From an uncultured Eubacteriales bacterium (lineage in GTDB: Bacteria > Bacillota > Clostridia > Oscillospirales > Acutalibacteraceae), in assembly GCA_934463265.1 (NCBI GenBank), contig CAKSIU010000003.1, forward strand, positions 1 to 64,000: a stretch of 64,000 nucleotides of DNA, given 5' to 3'. Both the position numbers and the translations under genes were made by a program. The notes under the pieces were generated by a model. It searched no databases, was not told the origin of the DNA, and was given only the letters and a program-made list of their open reading frames with translations. This document shows, in pieces, positions 44,570-52,827 of the stretch; position 1 is the stretch's first letter; every line of letters begins with the position of its first letter.

Positions 44570-46321
44570 TTAATTGTTTTTGCTTTCAAAAACAATACCT
44601 CTACGAGCATCAACTGTTACAAACGAGCCATTTTTTAAAAGTTTTGTTTGCATTTTTGCTCCTGTAATCACAGGTTTGTCAAGTTCAAATCCAACAACCA
44701 CTGCATGGGAATTTTCTTCAGAAACTTCCGTAATAATCGCACCAACGTCTTTAATTAAATTTAAAATTTTGTTTGAAGTTTCCGGGATAACCAAAATATC
44801 ACCTGACTTAAAATTTTCAAAAACTTCATCTTCGTTTCTGCATATACATAATTTTCCTTGTGCAGATGTATTTGTTAATCCATGCCCGGATAATAATATA
44901 TCGCCGACCAAATGAACTTTTAAGAAATTTGTTCCGTAAATTTTACCCAAAGGCAAACCTGCAGTAATTACAACTAAATCGCCATCTTTTATGATTTTTA
45001 CTTCACTTGCGGCTTTTATAACTTCATCTGAAAGCTGATTTAAGTCGCTGAACTCATTTTTCATAAAAAGCGGAATTACTCCCCATAAAAGGTTCAGTTG
45101 TCGTAAAACCATCTGGTCGGAAGTTACCGCAATTATAGGGCAGCTTGGTCTGTATTTAGAGACAAATTGAGCCGTTTTTCCAGAGCGAGTAATTGTTAAA
45201 ATTGCCGAAGCACCTAAGTCTAAAGCCGTAGTGCAGGTTGCGTGAGACAGTGCAGCAGTTATAGTAGTTTTTAAAGCAAGAGGTAAATCAAAAAATCTTT
45301 TTTTGTAGTCGATTTCAGATTCTGTTTTTGTTGCAATAGATGCCATAAATTTTACCGCTTCTACTGGATAAAGTCCCGCTGCAGTTTCGCCAGACAACAT
45401 TATCGCACTGGTTCCATCATAAATTGCATTCGCAACATCACTTACTTCTGCGCGAGTAGGTCGTGGATTTTTCATCATAGAGTCAAGCATCTGAGTAGCG
45501 GTTATTACGTGTTTGCCAGCATTACAAGCTTTTTTTATTAATTTTTTCTGGATAGTCGGAATATTTTCCAGTGGAATTTCCACACCCAAATCGCCTCGTG
45601 CAACCATAATTCCGTCCGCCACTTTGATTATTTCGTCTATGTTATTTATACCATCGGAATTTTCTATTTTAGCAATTATTTTTATATTAGAACCGTTTAA
45701 ATCGAGCAATACTTTGCGTAATTTTTTAATATCATCAGCATTTCTTGTAAATGAAGCCGCAATAAAGTCAAAATCCTGCTCAACGGCAAATTTTATATCG
45801 TCGAAGTCTTTCTGACTTATAAACGGAAGCGACAATCTAAGTCCAGGAATATTTATTCCTTTGTTTGCGGACAAAAATCCATCATTTAAAACCTCACAAA
45901 TTATAGCACTTCCAGAAATTTCTTTAACTAAAAAAGAAATTAAACCATCGTCTATAAGAATTTTTGTACCAGCCGAAATCTCATTTGCTAGGCCTTTAAA
46001 CGTTATGCTTACGATAGATTCATCGCCTAAAATGTCCTCTGACGTCAAAGTAAAAGTTTGACCTTTTTTCAGCTGAATTTTAGAAGCCTTAAACTTTCCA
46101 ATTCTGATTTCAGGGCCTCTTGTATCCAACATTAATGCAACCGGCAAAGATAAATCTTCTCGAAGTTTTTTCACCATATCGACGCGTTCCAAGTGTTTTT
46201 GATGATTCTGATGTGACATATTAATTCGTGCAACATCCATGCCATTTAACATCATTTCTTTTAATATATTCACATCGTCTGTAGCCGGCCCCAGCGTACA
46301 AACAATTTTCGTTTTTCGCAA
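44570..46321 (-). CDS. pyk: Pyruvate kinase
   Basis: The last enzyme of glycolysis, converting phosphoenolpyruvate and ADP to pyruvate and ATP. The 583-residue protein has the N-terminal KIVCTLGPATDD, the active-site region AKIENSDGINNIDEI with the catalytic Lys, MVARGDLGVEIP and AIMLSGETAAG. A C-terminal extension (about 470-583) resembles the PEP-utilising-enzyme mobile domain, with ENSHAVVVG. The extra domain is typical of Bacillus/clostridial Pyk. The start is TTG after GGAG. It is monocistronic. Confidence 0.96.
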   Translation of the reverse strand: MRKTKIVCTLGPATDDVNILKEMMLNGMDVARINMSHQNHQKHLERVDMVKKLREDLSLPVALMLDTRGPEIRIGKFKASKIQLKKGQTFTLTSEDILGDESIVSITFKGLANEISAGTKILIDDGLISFLVKEISGSAIICEVLNDGFLSANKGINIPGLRLSLPFISQKDFDDIKFAVEQDFDFIAASFTRNADDIKKLRKVLLDLNGSNIKIIAKIENSDGINNIDEIIKVADGIMVARGDLGVEIPLENIPTIQKKLIKKACNAGKHVITATQMLDSMMKNPRPTRAEVSDVANAIYDGTSAIMLSGETAAGLYPVEAVKFMASIATKTESEIDYKKRFFDLPLALKTTITAALSHATCTTALDLGASAILTITRSGKTAQFVSKYRPSCPIIAVTSDQMVLRQLNLLWGVIPLFMKNEFSDLNQLSDEVIKAASEVKIIKDGDLVVITAGLPLGKIYGTNFLKVHLVGDILLSGHGLTNTSAQGKLCICRNEDEVFENFKSGDILVIPETSNKILNLIKDVGAIITEVSEENSHAVVVGFELDKPVITGAKMQTKLLKNGSFVTVDARRGIVFESKNN

Positions 46322-46497
46322 AATAATTCAACTCCTAATCCAAATATATAAATAGTCTGCTTAACAATTAGAGTCTTTATATTATAGCATAATATACGAA
46401 TTTTTACAAAATTATTGATAAAAGTTTTTCTTGCAAACGAATTTTTCAAGGTGTAAACTTAACTTAAGGCAATTTTTTTAGGGAGTTATGTTATTAT

Positions 46498-47373
46498 ATG
46501 AAAAAATTTGTTTTAAAACGCGACTTATTACCGACTTCAATTAAACGTCTTTCAGATGTCTCTGCTGAACCTTTATTTGCATGTAAAAAAAGAAAATTTA
46601 AAATATTTTCGTACTTTTTGGAAAAAAATGAGTGCGTCTGCAGAAAGTGGACAAGAAAAAATACTGTAAAATGCTTATTAATAGTATTGCCACTGGCCGT
46701 TGCAGCTATTTTAACCGGCGGAATTTGCGCTTCGGTAAATGAAAAATCCAATGTATTTGCAAAAAAAGATAAAGATATCAAAAAAAGTTTTTTACAAAAC
46801 GATGATGTAAATAAAAATTTTTTGTTGGTTGTTAATGCCAAAACACCTCTTCCAGACGGCTATGAACCAGACTTAACACATTATATGCAAATCGAGTGCG
46901 ATAAGAAATTGGTTAAAAATTTGGATGAACTGTTAAATGTGGCTAAAAAAGCTGGGTACAATTTTAACGTTGTAAAAGGTTTTGTTTGCAAAGACGAAAT
47001 TCAAAAAAGCTATGAAGAAAAATTAAATCAGCTTTTAAATGAGAATTTTACAAAAGTTCGAGCTGAAGCTACCGCAGAAAAACTGGTATCTTCACCAGGA
47101 AAATCTGAATATCAAACCGGGCTGCTGGTTGACATTTGTATTCCAAATATGAGTACTTCTGAATTTATCGCCTCTGACGCTTACAAGTGGCTTACCGCTA
47201 ATTGTGTGAATTTCGGCTTTATTCAAAGATATCCCGCTGATAAAGCTGATAAGACTTTAAAAAATTTTAGTCCGTTTGCGTTTAGATTCGTCGGTGAAAC
47301 TAATGCAAAAAAAATGCGCTCTCTTTCCATGTGTATGGAGGAATACTTTAGATATTTTCGTGCTAACAACTAA
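46498..47373 (+). CDS. VanY-like D-Ala-D-Ala carboxypeptidase homologue, probably inactive
   Basis: A 291-residue protein with a basic cytoplasmic N terminus, one membrane segment (about 58-80), and an extracellular domain of the VanY/DacB peptidase fold. The fold is recognised from PGKSEYQTGLLVDI, FGFIQRYPADK and FRFVGE. Active VanY enzymes have SxHxxGxAxD and EPWHxR. Here the first zinc His is Tyr205, Asp212 is kept, and EPWH is replaced by SPFA (258-261). Two of the three zinc ligands and the catalytic Glu are therefore missing. It probably binds cell-wall peptides or a partner without cutting. The start is ATG after GGGAG. Confidence 0.75.
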   Translation: MKKFVLKRDLLPTSIKRLSDVSAEPLFACKKRKFKIFSYFLEKNECVCRKWTRKNTVKCLLIVLPLAVAAILTGGICASVNEKSNVFAKKDKDIKKSFLQNDDVNKNFLLVVNAKTPLPDGYEPDLTHYMQIECDKKLVKNLDELLNVAKKAGYNFNVVKGFVCKDEIQKSYEEKLNQLLNENFTKVRAEATAEKLVSSPGKSEYQTGLLVDICIPNMSTSEFIASDAYKWLTANCVNFGFIQRYPADKADKTLKNFSPFAFRFVGETNAKKMRSLSMCMEEYFRYFRANN

Positions 47374-47409
47374 ATCTTTATTTTCGAAAATTTAAATAAA
47401 TTTCAACCT

Positions 47410-47440
47410 AAAGTAGGATTTTTATATCCTACTTTTTTTA
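47410..47440. terminator. Bidirectional terminator
   Basis: AAAGTAGGAT pairs with ATCCTACTTT around TTTTAT, with a T run after it. It serves the VanY-like gene and the XRE regulator; the regulator's stop codon overlaps it. Confidence 0.75.
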
Positions 47441-48078
47441 TTTTCAACTTCACTGTTATTATCAATATCACTTTCAAGTTCTTTAAAAAATACGGTTGAA
47501 TAACCATAATATCCATTTTGAGTTGCCGCTTTACAAATCGAAATTGCTGATTTAAGTAATTCTAAGTCTGGTTTGATTTTATCACTGTTAACTAATCTTC
47601 CCATTTTTTCTTCCATTTCGTAGTTTTCTAAAACAATTTTTGCAACAATAACTCTAGATTGTAAAGATATTTGACAATACATTGCAAAAAGTTGCAATAA
47701 AGCCGGCCAAGAACTTCCATGAGTCCCACTCATAATATAAATTAATTCTTTTTTCTCTTTGGCACTGCTAATTTTTATTAAATTATTTAGTTTTTCATTC
47801 AATTCTGATTCATTGTCCAAGCTTGTTTTATCAAAAAAACTGGGGTATAAAAACTCCATATAATATTTTATTGGATTAAGACCCAAAACTCTAAACCATT
47901 CTGTTGCCTGAAATAAATTTGGAGAACTAAGGCCCTTCTCCCAATTTTGAATAGTCTTTTTTGAAACACCCATACTAAGAGCCATAAATTCTTGCGATTT
48001 TCCTACATCATCTCTAGACTTCCACCAAACTTTTGCAAACCTTTTTGCTCGTGCTATTCTTGATTCGTTGTCATACAT
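47422..48078 (-). CDS. XRE-family transcriptional regulator
   Basis: A 218-residue protein with an N-terminal Cro/CI-type helix-turn-helix at about 25-60 (GKSQEFMALSMGVSKKTIQ, WEKGLSSPN). A C-terminal helical domain of about 130 residues, which I do not recognise, follows. The target is unknown. The divergent gene at 48570 is nearly 500 bases away, so autoregulation is as likely as control of that gene. The ATG is preceded by GGTGG. The gene is monocistronic. Confidence 0.8.
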   Translation of the reverse strand: MYDNESRIARAKRFAKVWWKSRDDVGKSQEFMALSMGVSKKTIQNWEKGLSSPNLFQATEWFRVLGLNPIKYYMEFLYPSFFDKTSLDNESELNEKLNNLIKISSAKEKKELIYIMSGTHGSSWPALLQLFAMYCQISLQSRVIVAKIVLENYEMEEKMGRLVNSDKIKPDLELLKSAISICKAATQNGYYGYSTVFFKELESDIDNNSEVENKKSRI

Positions 48079-48569
48079 TTTCCCACCACCGAAAAATAAT
48101 TAGCCAATAAAGAAGAAAATAGAGTAAAAAATTTCCACTTAAAAATATAAAAAAATAGGGTGTCTAAACGACTCCCCAAAATAAGTTTAAAAAATACCTC
48201 AAAAGTAATTGACACAGCTTATAAACTGCAATAAAATCATGAAAAATAATTAAATTATAATTTAAGCCGAAAGGATGCTAAACTAAAAATATAATTCAAT
48301 TTAAATAAGAAGGAAAGTCTATATAAAATTTGCGTTTAACGCTAAAAAAATATAATTTTTCAACCGCATAAATCTACTAAAATGTAAATTAATCGCGTTC
48401 ATATTACATTTTATAACAAAAAAGTTATTATTTACCATATCATGATTTTTTACGATTGTCAATAACTAATTTATAATTTTAAGCGGAACTTCGACAAATA
48501 ACAATATATAGATCGGTTATACTAAAAAAAGAAGACCAAAAATCTATTTTAGCAAGGAGCTATAAAAGC
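48079..48569 (+). other. Long AT-rich intergenic region with one clear promoter
   Basis: TTGACA (48209-48214), a 17-base spacer and TAAAAT (48232-48237) point toward the DUF6514-like gene and would give a 5' leader of about 325 bases. The leader contains small dyads such as AGC/GCT around 48270 but no riboswitch I recognise. No coding frame with a ribosome binding site was seen in the region. Confidence 0.45.
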
Positions 48570-48857
48570 ATGGAAAAAGTCCAAATTTGTAAATATGTAA
48601 AAAATTATTCTAAAATTGAGAAAATTCAAGATGAATACGAAGTCGAATATTCTGCTAATATAATAGCAAATGATATTTGCCTCTGCGTTATACATATACA
48701 AAATTCAAATAATTATTCTGTAAAATGTTCCTGTGAAAATATAAGCGAAAAGCAAGCAAAAAATATAATGCTGTTTATGTATGAAAACAGCATTGACGCA
48801 TGTGGTTTTTTGGATGTACTGCAGGACCTTTCTGTAAAATATCAAGAAACCAAATAA
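48570..48857 (+). CDS. Small conserved protein, DUF6514-like
   Basis: A 95-residue protein starting MEKVQICKYV, with four or five predicted beta strands and two helices. Three cysteines lie in CLCVIHIQ and CSCEN. It resembles the DUF6514 proteins of Ruminococcus-type clostridia, for which no function is known; this match is from memory of the sequence style. The ATG follows AAGGAG. The last 16 bases overlap the 3' end of the convergent tadA gene. Confidence 0.65.
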   Translation: MEKVQICKYVKNYSKIEKIQDEYEVEYSANIIANDICLCVIHIQNSNNYSVKCSCENISEKQAKNIMLFMYENSIDACGFLDVLQDLSVKYQETK

Positions 48858-49315
48858 TTATTTTTTGAACGTACCTTTTTAAAAAAATTAATTAACAACT
48901 GTGCGCATTCTTCTTTCAGAATGCCACTTTTTATTTCCGGCTTGTGGTTATAATTTTCCTCAAACAAATTGATAACCGAACCACATGAGCCAAATTTTAA
49001 ATCTTTAGCTCCAAAAACAACGCGCTTTATTCGAGAGTTTATGATTGCACCTGCACACATCAGGCAAGGTTCCAAAGTAACAAACAATTCACATTCCCAC
49101 AATCGCCAACCATTTAAAACATTACAAGCATTATTTATTGCTTCAATTTCTGCATGAAAAAGCGCATTTTTTTTCGTTTCTCGACGGTTTCTACCCATAG
49201 CAATTATATTATTATTTTTTGTGATAACCGCTCCTACTGGCACTTCACCTTCACAATAAGCCATCCACGCAAGTTTTATCGCCTCCGACATAAAATAACT
49301 ATCATTTGCAGCCAA
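48842..49315 (-). CDS. tadA: tRNA-specific adenosine deaminase TadA
   Basis: TadA converts adenosine 34 of tRNA-Arg(ACG) to inosine. The 157-residue protein has the zinc and proton-shuttle motif HAEIEAI and the PCLMCAGAI zinc cysteines, with the family ending FGSCGSVINLFEENYNHKPEI. The start is TTG, 8 bases after AGGAGG. Its stop lies inside the convergent DUF6514-like gene by 16 bases. Confidence 0.92.
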   Translation of the reverse strand: MAANDSYFMSEAIKLAWMAYCEGEVPVGAVITKNNNIIAMGRNRRETKKNALFHAEIEAINNACNVLNGWRLWECELFVTLEPCLMCAGAIINSRIKRVVFGAKDLKFGSCGSVINLFEENYNHKPEIKSGILKEECAQLLINFFKKVRSKNNYLVS

Positions 49316-49361
49316 TTAATAACCTCCTTACTTACAACAAAAAAGTATAATTTTCAAAAGT

Positions 49362-50609
49362 TTAATTTTTCTTCAAAATTTCATCTGCTGCTAACATAAT
49401 TCCCACTTTTGCACTGTGAAAATTAAGCCCCCCCTGCATAAAAACAGCATAAGGTTTGCGAAGTGGCGCATCTGCAGACAGTTCAATCGAAGCGCCCAAA
49501 GTGAATGTGCCCGCAGCCATTATAACCTGATTATCATACCCTGGCATATCCCATGGTTCCGGCTTAACAAAAGAGTCTATCGGTGATGCTGCTTGAATAC
49601 TTTGACAAAATGCAATTAAATCTTTTGCGTTTCCTAACTTTAAAACCTGAATTATATCGCTTCGAGGTTCATTATATTTTGGAAAAACTTCATAGCCAAG
49701 AATTTCAAACAGCGCCGCAGAAAATACTGCAACTTTAAGTGCCTCTCCAGTTACATGAGGCGCATTAAAAATTCCCATAAAAAGTTCTCGGTTTACTCCA
49801 AGTGTCGCACCGATTTCTTTTCCAGTTCCTGGCGTTGTAAGACGGTATGAGCACATCTCTATTAAATCTTTTCGGCCTGCTATGTAACCTCCCGTTGACG
49901 CAATTCCCCCTCCTGGATTTTTTATCAATGAACCAACAATTAAATCAACACCGTTTAGCAACGGCTCATCGTAACCAACAAATTCGCCGTAACAATTGTC
50001 CAACATAATAATGCAATTTGGTGATTTTTTCTTCGCAATTTGTGCTACTTTTTTTATATCACTTACAAATAGTGATGGGCGCAAAGAATAACCCCTAGAG
50101 CGCTGCATGTAAACCATTTTTATCTTTGAATTTAGCGTATCTTCTATTGCTGAAAAATTGAGCAAACCATCGATTGTTAAAGGAATTTCTAAATAATTTA
50201 TTCCAAATTCTTGCAAAGAGCCAGAGCTTTTTTTATTGGCACCTATAACCCCTTGAAGCGTATCATACGGTGCACCGGACACGCTGAGAATCGTGTCTCC
50301 CGGGCGGAGCACGCCAAAAAGAGCAACGGTAAGTGCATGAGTTCCACTTACAAAATTGTGCCGAACTAAAGCATCCTCAGCTCCAAAACTCTGCGTAAAA
50401 ACTTTATCCAAAACATCTCTTCCATCGTCGCCATAGCCATATCCGGTTGACCCGACAAAATGCCGCTCACTCACACCGTTATCGATAAAAGCTTTCAAAA
50501 CTTTCTGCTGATTATATTCAGTCATTGCGTCAATTTTTTCAAACTCGTTTTTACATAAATTCATCGCTTTTTCTGATAAATTTTGAATTTTTTCGCTTAT
50601 ATTAAACAT
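49362..50609 (-). CDS. Methionine gamma-lyase family protein (YnbB-like)
   Basis: A 415-residue PLP enzyme of the Met_gamma_lyase (PF06838) family, once called aluminium-resistance protein. Visible features are the conserved N-terminal GSTGYGYGDDGRD, the SGTHALTVALFGVLRPGD cofactor region and LIVGSLIKNPGGG with the Schiff-base lysine. Family members are thought to cleave sulfur amino acids, but the true substrate is not proven. The start is ATG. Two M42 peptidase genes lie upstream on the same strand, which may supply amino acids; that link is inference. Confidence 0.87.
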   Translation of the reverse strand: MFNISEKIQNLSEKAMNLCKNEFEKIDAMTEYNQQKVLKAFIDNGVSERHFVGSTGYGYGDDGRDVLDKVFTQSFGAEDALVRHNFVSGTHALTVALFGVLRPGDTILSVSGAPYDTLQGVIGANKKSSGSLQEFGINYLEIPLTIDGLLNFSAIEDTLNSKIKMVYMQRSRGYSLRPSLFVSDIKKVAQIAKKKSPNCIIMLDNCYGEFVGYDEPLLNGVDLIVGSLIKNPGGGIASTGGYIAGRKDLIEMCSYRLTTPGTGKEIGATLGVNRELFMGIFNAPHVTGEALKVAVFSAALFEILGYEVFPKYNEPRSDIIQVLKLGNAKDLIAFCQSIQAASPIDSFVKPEPWDMPGYDNQVIMAAGTFTLGASIELSADAPLRKPYAVFMQGGLNFHSAKVGIMLAADEILKKN

Positions 50610-50633
50610 TTTAACTGCAACGTCCCCTTAAAT

Positions 50634-51662
50634 TTATTCTTCGCAAATTTTTTCAGCCAATTTTTGCACTAATTTTTGTGTCTCCCATATATCATCAGCG
50701 CAAATCATTCCGCAAGCCGTGTGAAGATATCTGCAAGGTAACGAAACTGCAAGTGTTTTAACTCCTCCACGAGTTGCGTGAATTGCTCCAGAATCGTTAC
50801 CACCCGCCACAAGCGATTTAACTTGAACTTTTATGCTGTTTTTCTGTGCCAATTCCAATGCAAGTTCATAGAGTTCCTTGTCATATATTGTTCTTTTGTC
50901 CATAAACGCAATAACTGCGCCGTATCCGACTTTGCAAACCTGCTTTTCAGGCGGAGTCCCCTTGATATCCGCAGCGGTAGTCGCTTCAACAACAATCGCT
51001 ACATCGGGATTTACATCAAAGGCCACAACTTTTGCGCCACGTAGACCAATTTCTTCTTGAGTAACAAATGTGAAATACGTGTCAAATGGCAAGTCTTGCT
51101 TTATCAAATTTATCAAAATAAAACAACCTACACGGTCATCAATGGCCTTGGATTTTATCATATTATTTTCGATTTTAAAATTTGATGAAAAGCAGACGCT
51201 GTCGCCAGGAGAAACGTAAGATAAAGCCTCATCCCTGTCAGAAGCACCGATGTCAATGTATAAATCATCGATAGGAACGCTTTTTTGGCGCTCTTCTGCA
51301 TTAAGAAGATGAACCGGTTTTAGCCCGATTACTCCGGAAATTTGTCGTCTGCCAACTATAACACTTTTTCCGCAAATAACATTCGAGTTGATACCGCCAA
51401 CCATGTTAAATTTTAACAGCCCATCGTCATTAATGTACGTCACAATAAAACCAACTTCGTCCATATGCGCCGAAAGCATAATTTTCTTTTTGGGTGTACA
51501 TCTTCCTTTTTTTAATGCAATAATATTTCCAAAATTATCAACTTTTAACTCGGATACAAATTGAGAAATTTCTTTTAAAATAATGTCTCCTATACGGGTT
51601 TCATCGCCGGAAATTCCATAAAAATCGCATAACGTCTGAAGTATTTTTAAATCATCACGCAT
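50634..51662 (-). CDS. M42 family metallopeptidase (glutamyl aminopeptidase type), copy B
   Basis: A 342-residue cytoplasmic aminopeptidase of the FrvX/M42 type. Metal ligands appear in SAHMDEVG, AIDDRVGC, TQEEIGLRGA and in the C-terminal LHTACGM segment. These enzymes form tetrahedral dodecamers that remove N-terminal residues from peptides. The start is the ATG at 51662; a longer frame starts within the GGAGG ribosome binding site. It overlaps the 3' end of the other M42 gene by 8 bases, so the two are translationally coupled tandem paralogues that may combine into a hetero-oligomer. Confidence 0.88.
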   Translation of the reverse strand: MRDDLKILQTLCDFYGISGDETRIGDIILKEISQFVSELKVDNFGNIIALKKGRCTPKKKIMLSAHMDEVGFIVTYINDDGLLKFNMVGGINSNVICGKSVIVGRRQISGVIGLKPVHLLNAEERQKSVPIDDLYIDIGASDRDEALSYVSPGDSVCFSSNFKIENNMIKSKAIDDRVGCFILINLIKQDLPFDTYFTFVTQEEIGLRGAKVVAFDVNPDVAIVVEATTAADIKGTPPEKQVCKVGYGAVIAFMDKRTIYDKELYELALELAQKNSIKVQVKSLVAGGNDSGAIHATRGGVKTLAVSLPCRYLHTACGMICADDIWETQKLVQKLAEKICEE

Positions 51663-52680
51663 TTTTATTTCCTCCATTCAAAATGTACAAAGTTAAAAGT
51701 TTTGCCGTCGTTTCGATATCAGCAGCGTCTATGACTTCAACTGGTGTGTGCATATATCTTAGCGGAACCGATAAAAGTCCTCCGGAAATGCCACTTTTTG
51801 AAGTCGTAATTACATCGGATGTAGTTCCAGTCGACGAATTCATAATTTCTAGCTGATATGGAATTTTATTTTGTTCGGCCAATTCTATAAATTTATTTGA
51901 AATACTTTTAGATAATGACGGTGCAATACCTATCATCGGGCCATGAGATAGTTTTCCGCATTTTTCTTCGGATAAATTCGGTTGTTTTGCAAAGCTTACA
52001 TCAACAGAAATAGATTCTGTCGGACTAAGCGAAAATGCAGCAGTTTTAGCACCTAGAGCATGAATTTCTTCTTGGCTGCTGAATAAAAATGTAACCTGAC
52101 AATCCATATTTTCCGCTGTTAGCATTTGTGCGCAGCGAATTAACACCGCAACTCCTGCACGATTATCAAGTCCTGGTGCAGTAATTTTGTTGCCAAGCAA
52201 TTTCTTCGGTTTAGTGCTAAATGAAACATAATCTCCAACGGATACAATTTCTTTCAATTTTTCTGACGCATATCCTGTGTCAACCAATAAATTTTCTGTT
52301 TTTTCAAAATTGTTTTCCTCTTTGGAAGCTAAATGTGGCGGAGTTGTACACACTATTCCAGTAATAATTTCTTTGCCGTGAATATTCACCGTCGAACCCG
52401 GTAACACTCGACAATCAACACCACCGCACGGAGAAATATTTATAAATCCAGCGCCGTCAATAGCAGTCACAACCATGCTTATTTGGTCAATGTGTGCATC
52501 GACTAAAATATGTCGCTCTGCGTTAGCATTTCCCATTTGACACATAACATTATAATTTTTGTCTACAACCACTTTACTTGAGTAATTTTGCATTTCTGCT
52601 TTTATAAGTTCTGCGATATTTTTTTCATTTCCCGCTCCAGAAAATGTTTCGCACAGACGACAGATTAGTTCATTAAGCAT
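51655..52680 (-). CDS. M42 family metallopeptidase, copy A
   Basis: A 341-residue paralogue of the downstream M42 peptidase. Equivalent sites are VDAHIDQISM, GLDNRAGV, SSQEEIHALGA and the C-terminal MHTPVEV. Compared with copy B the first metal segment reads AHIDQ rather than AHMDE. The Glu to Gln change may affect activity or only tune specificity. The ATG follows GAAAGGAG. It is preceded by the cloverleaf-folding element and murD. Confidence 0.86.
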   Translation of the reverse strand: MLNELICRLCETFSGAGNEKNIAELIKAEMQNYSSKVVVDKNYNVMCQMGNANAERHILVDAHIDQISMVVTAIDGAGFINISPCGGVDCRVLPGSTVNIHGKEIITGIVCTTPPHLASKEENNFEKTENLLVDTGYASEKLKEIVSVGDYVSFSTKPKKLLGNKITAPGLDNRAGVAVLIRCAQMLTAENMDCQVTFLFSSQEEIHALGAKTAAFSLSPTESISVDVSFAKQPNLSEEKCGKLSHGPMIGIAPSLSKSISNKFIELAEQNKIPYQLEIMNSSTGTTSDVITTSKSGISGGLLSVPLRYMHTPVEVIDAADIETTAKLLTLYILNGGNKNA

Positions 52681-52719
52681 AATTAAATTGCTCCTTTCAT
52701 TTTCGCACCCTCAAATATA

Positions 52720-52817
52720 GCACTGCACCCATCAAAATATAAATAATATTTTGATGGGTAAGGCAAAGGATTTTCCTTTGCCTTACGAATGCAATAAAAT
52801 TGCATTCGGTGCAGTGC
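52720..52817. repeat. Cloverleaf-forming palindromic element (three hairpins inside a closing stem)
   Basis: A 10-bp outer stem (52720-52729 with 52808-52817) encloses three perfect hairpins placed edge to edge. The first pairs 730-740 with 746-756 (11 bp), the second 758-770 with 774-786 (13 bp), and the third 787-795 with 799-807 (9 bp; offsets from 52000). Only loops of 5, 3 and 3 bases and one junction base are unpaired. It lies between murD and the M42 operon and does not code for protein. It could act as a terminator or processing element of murD RNA, or as a mobile or recombination element folding as single strand. No function is known to me. Confidence 0.75.
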
Positions 52818-52827
52818 CTGCTGCGCG

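Noticed and set aside
52720..52817. The cloverleaf element as a tRNA gene
   Set aside because: It has no T-loop, anticodon loop size or acceptor consensus. The three hairpin loops are 5, 3 and 3 bases.
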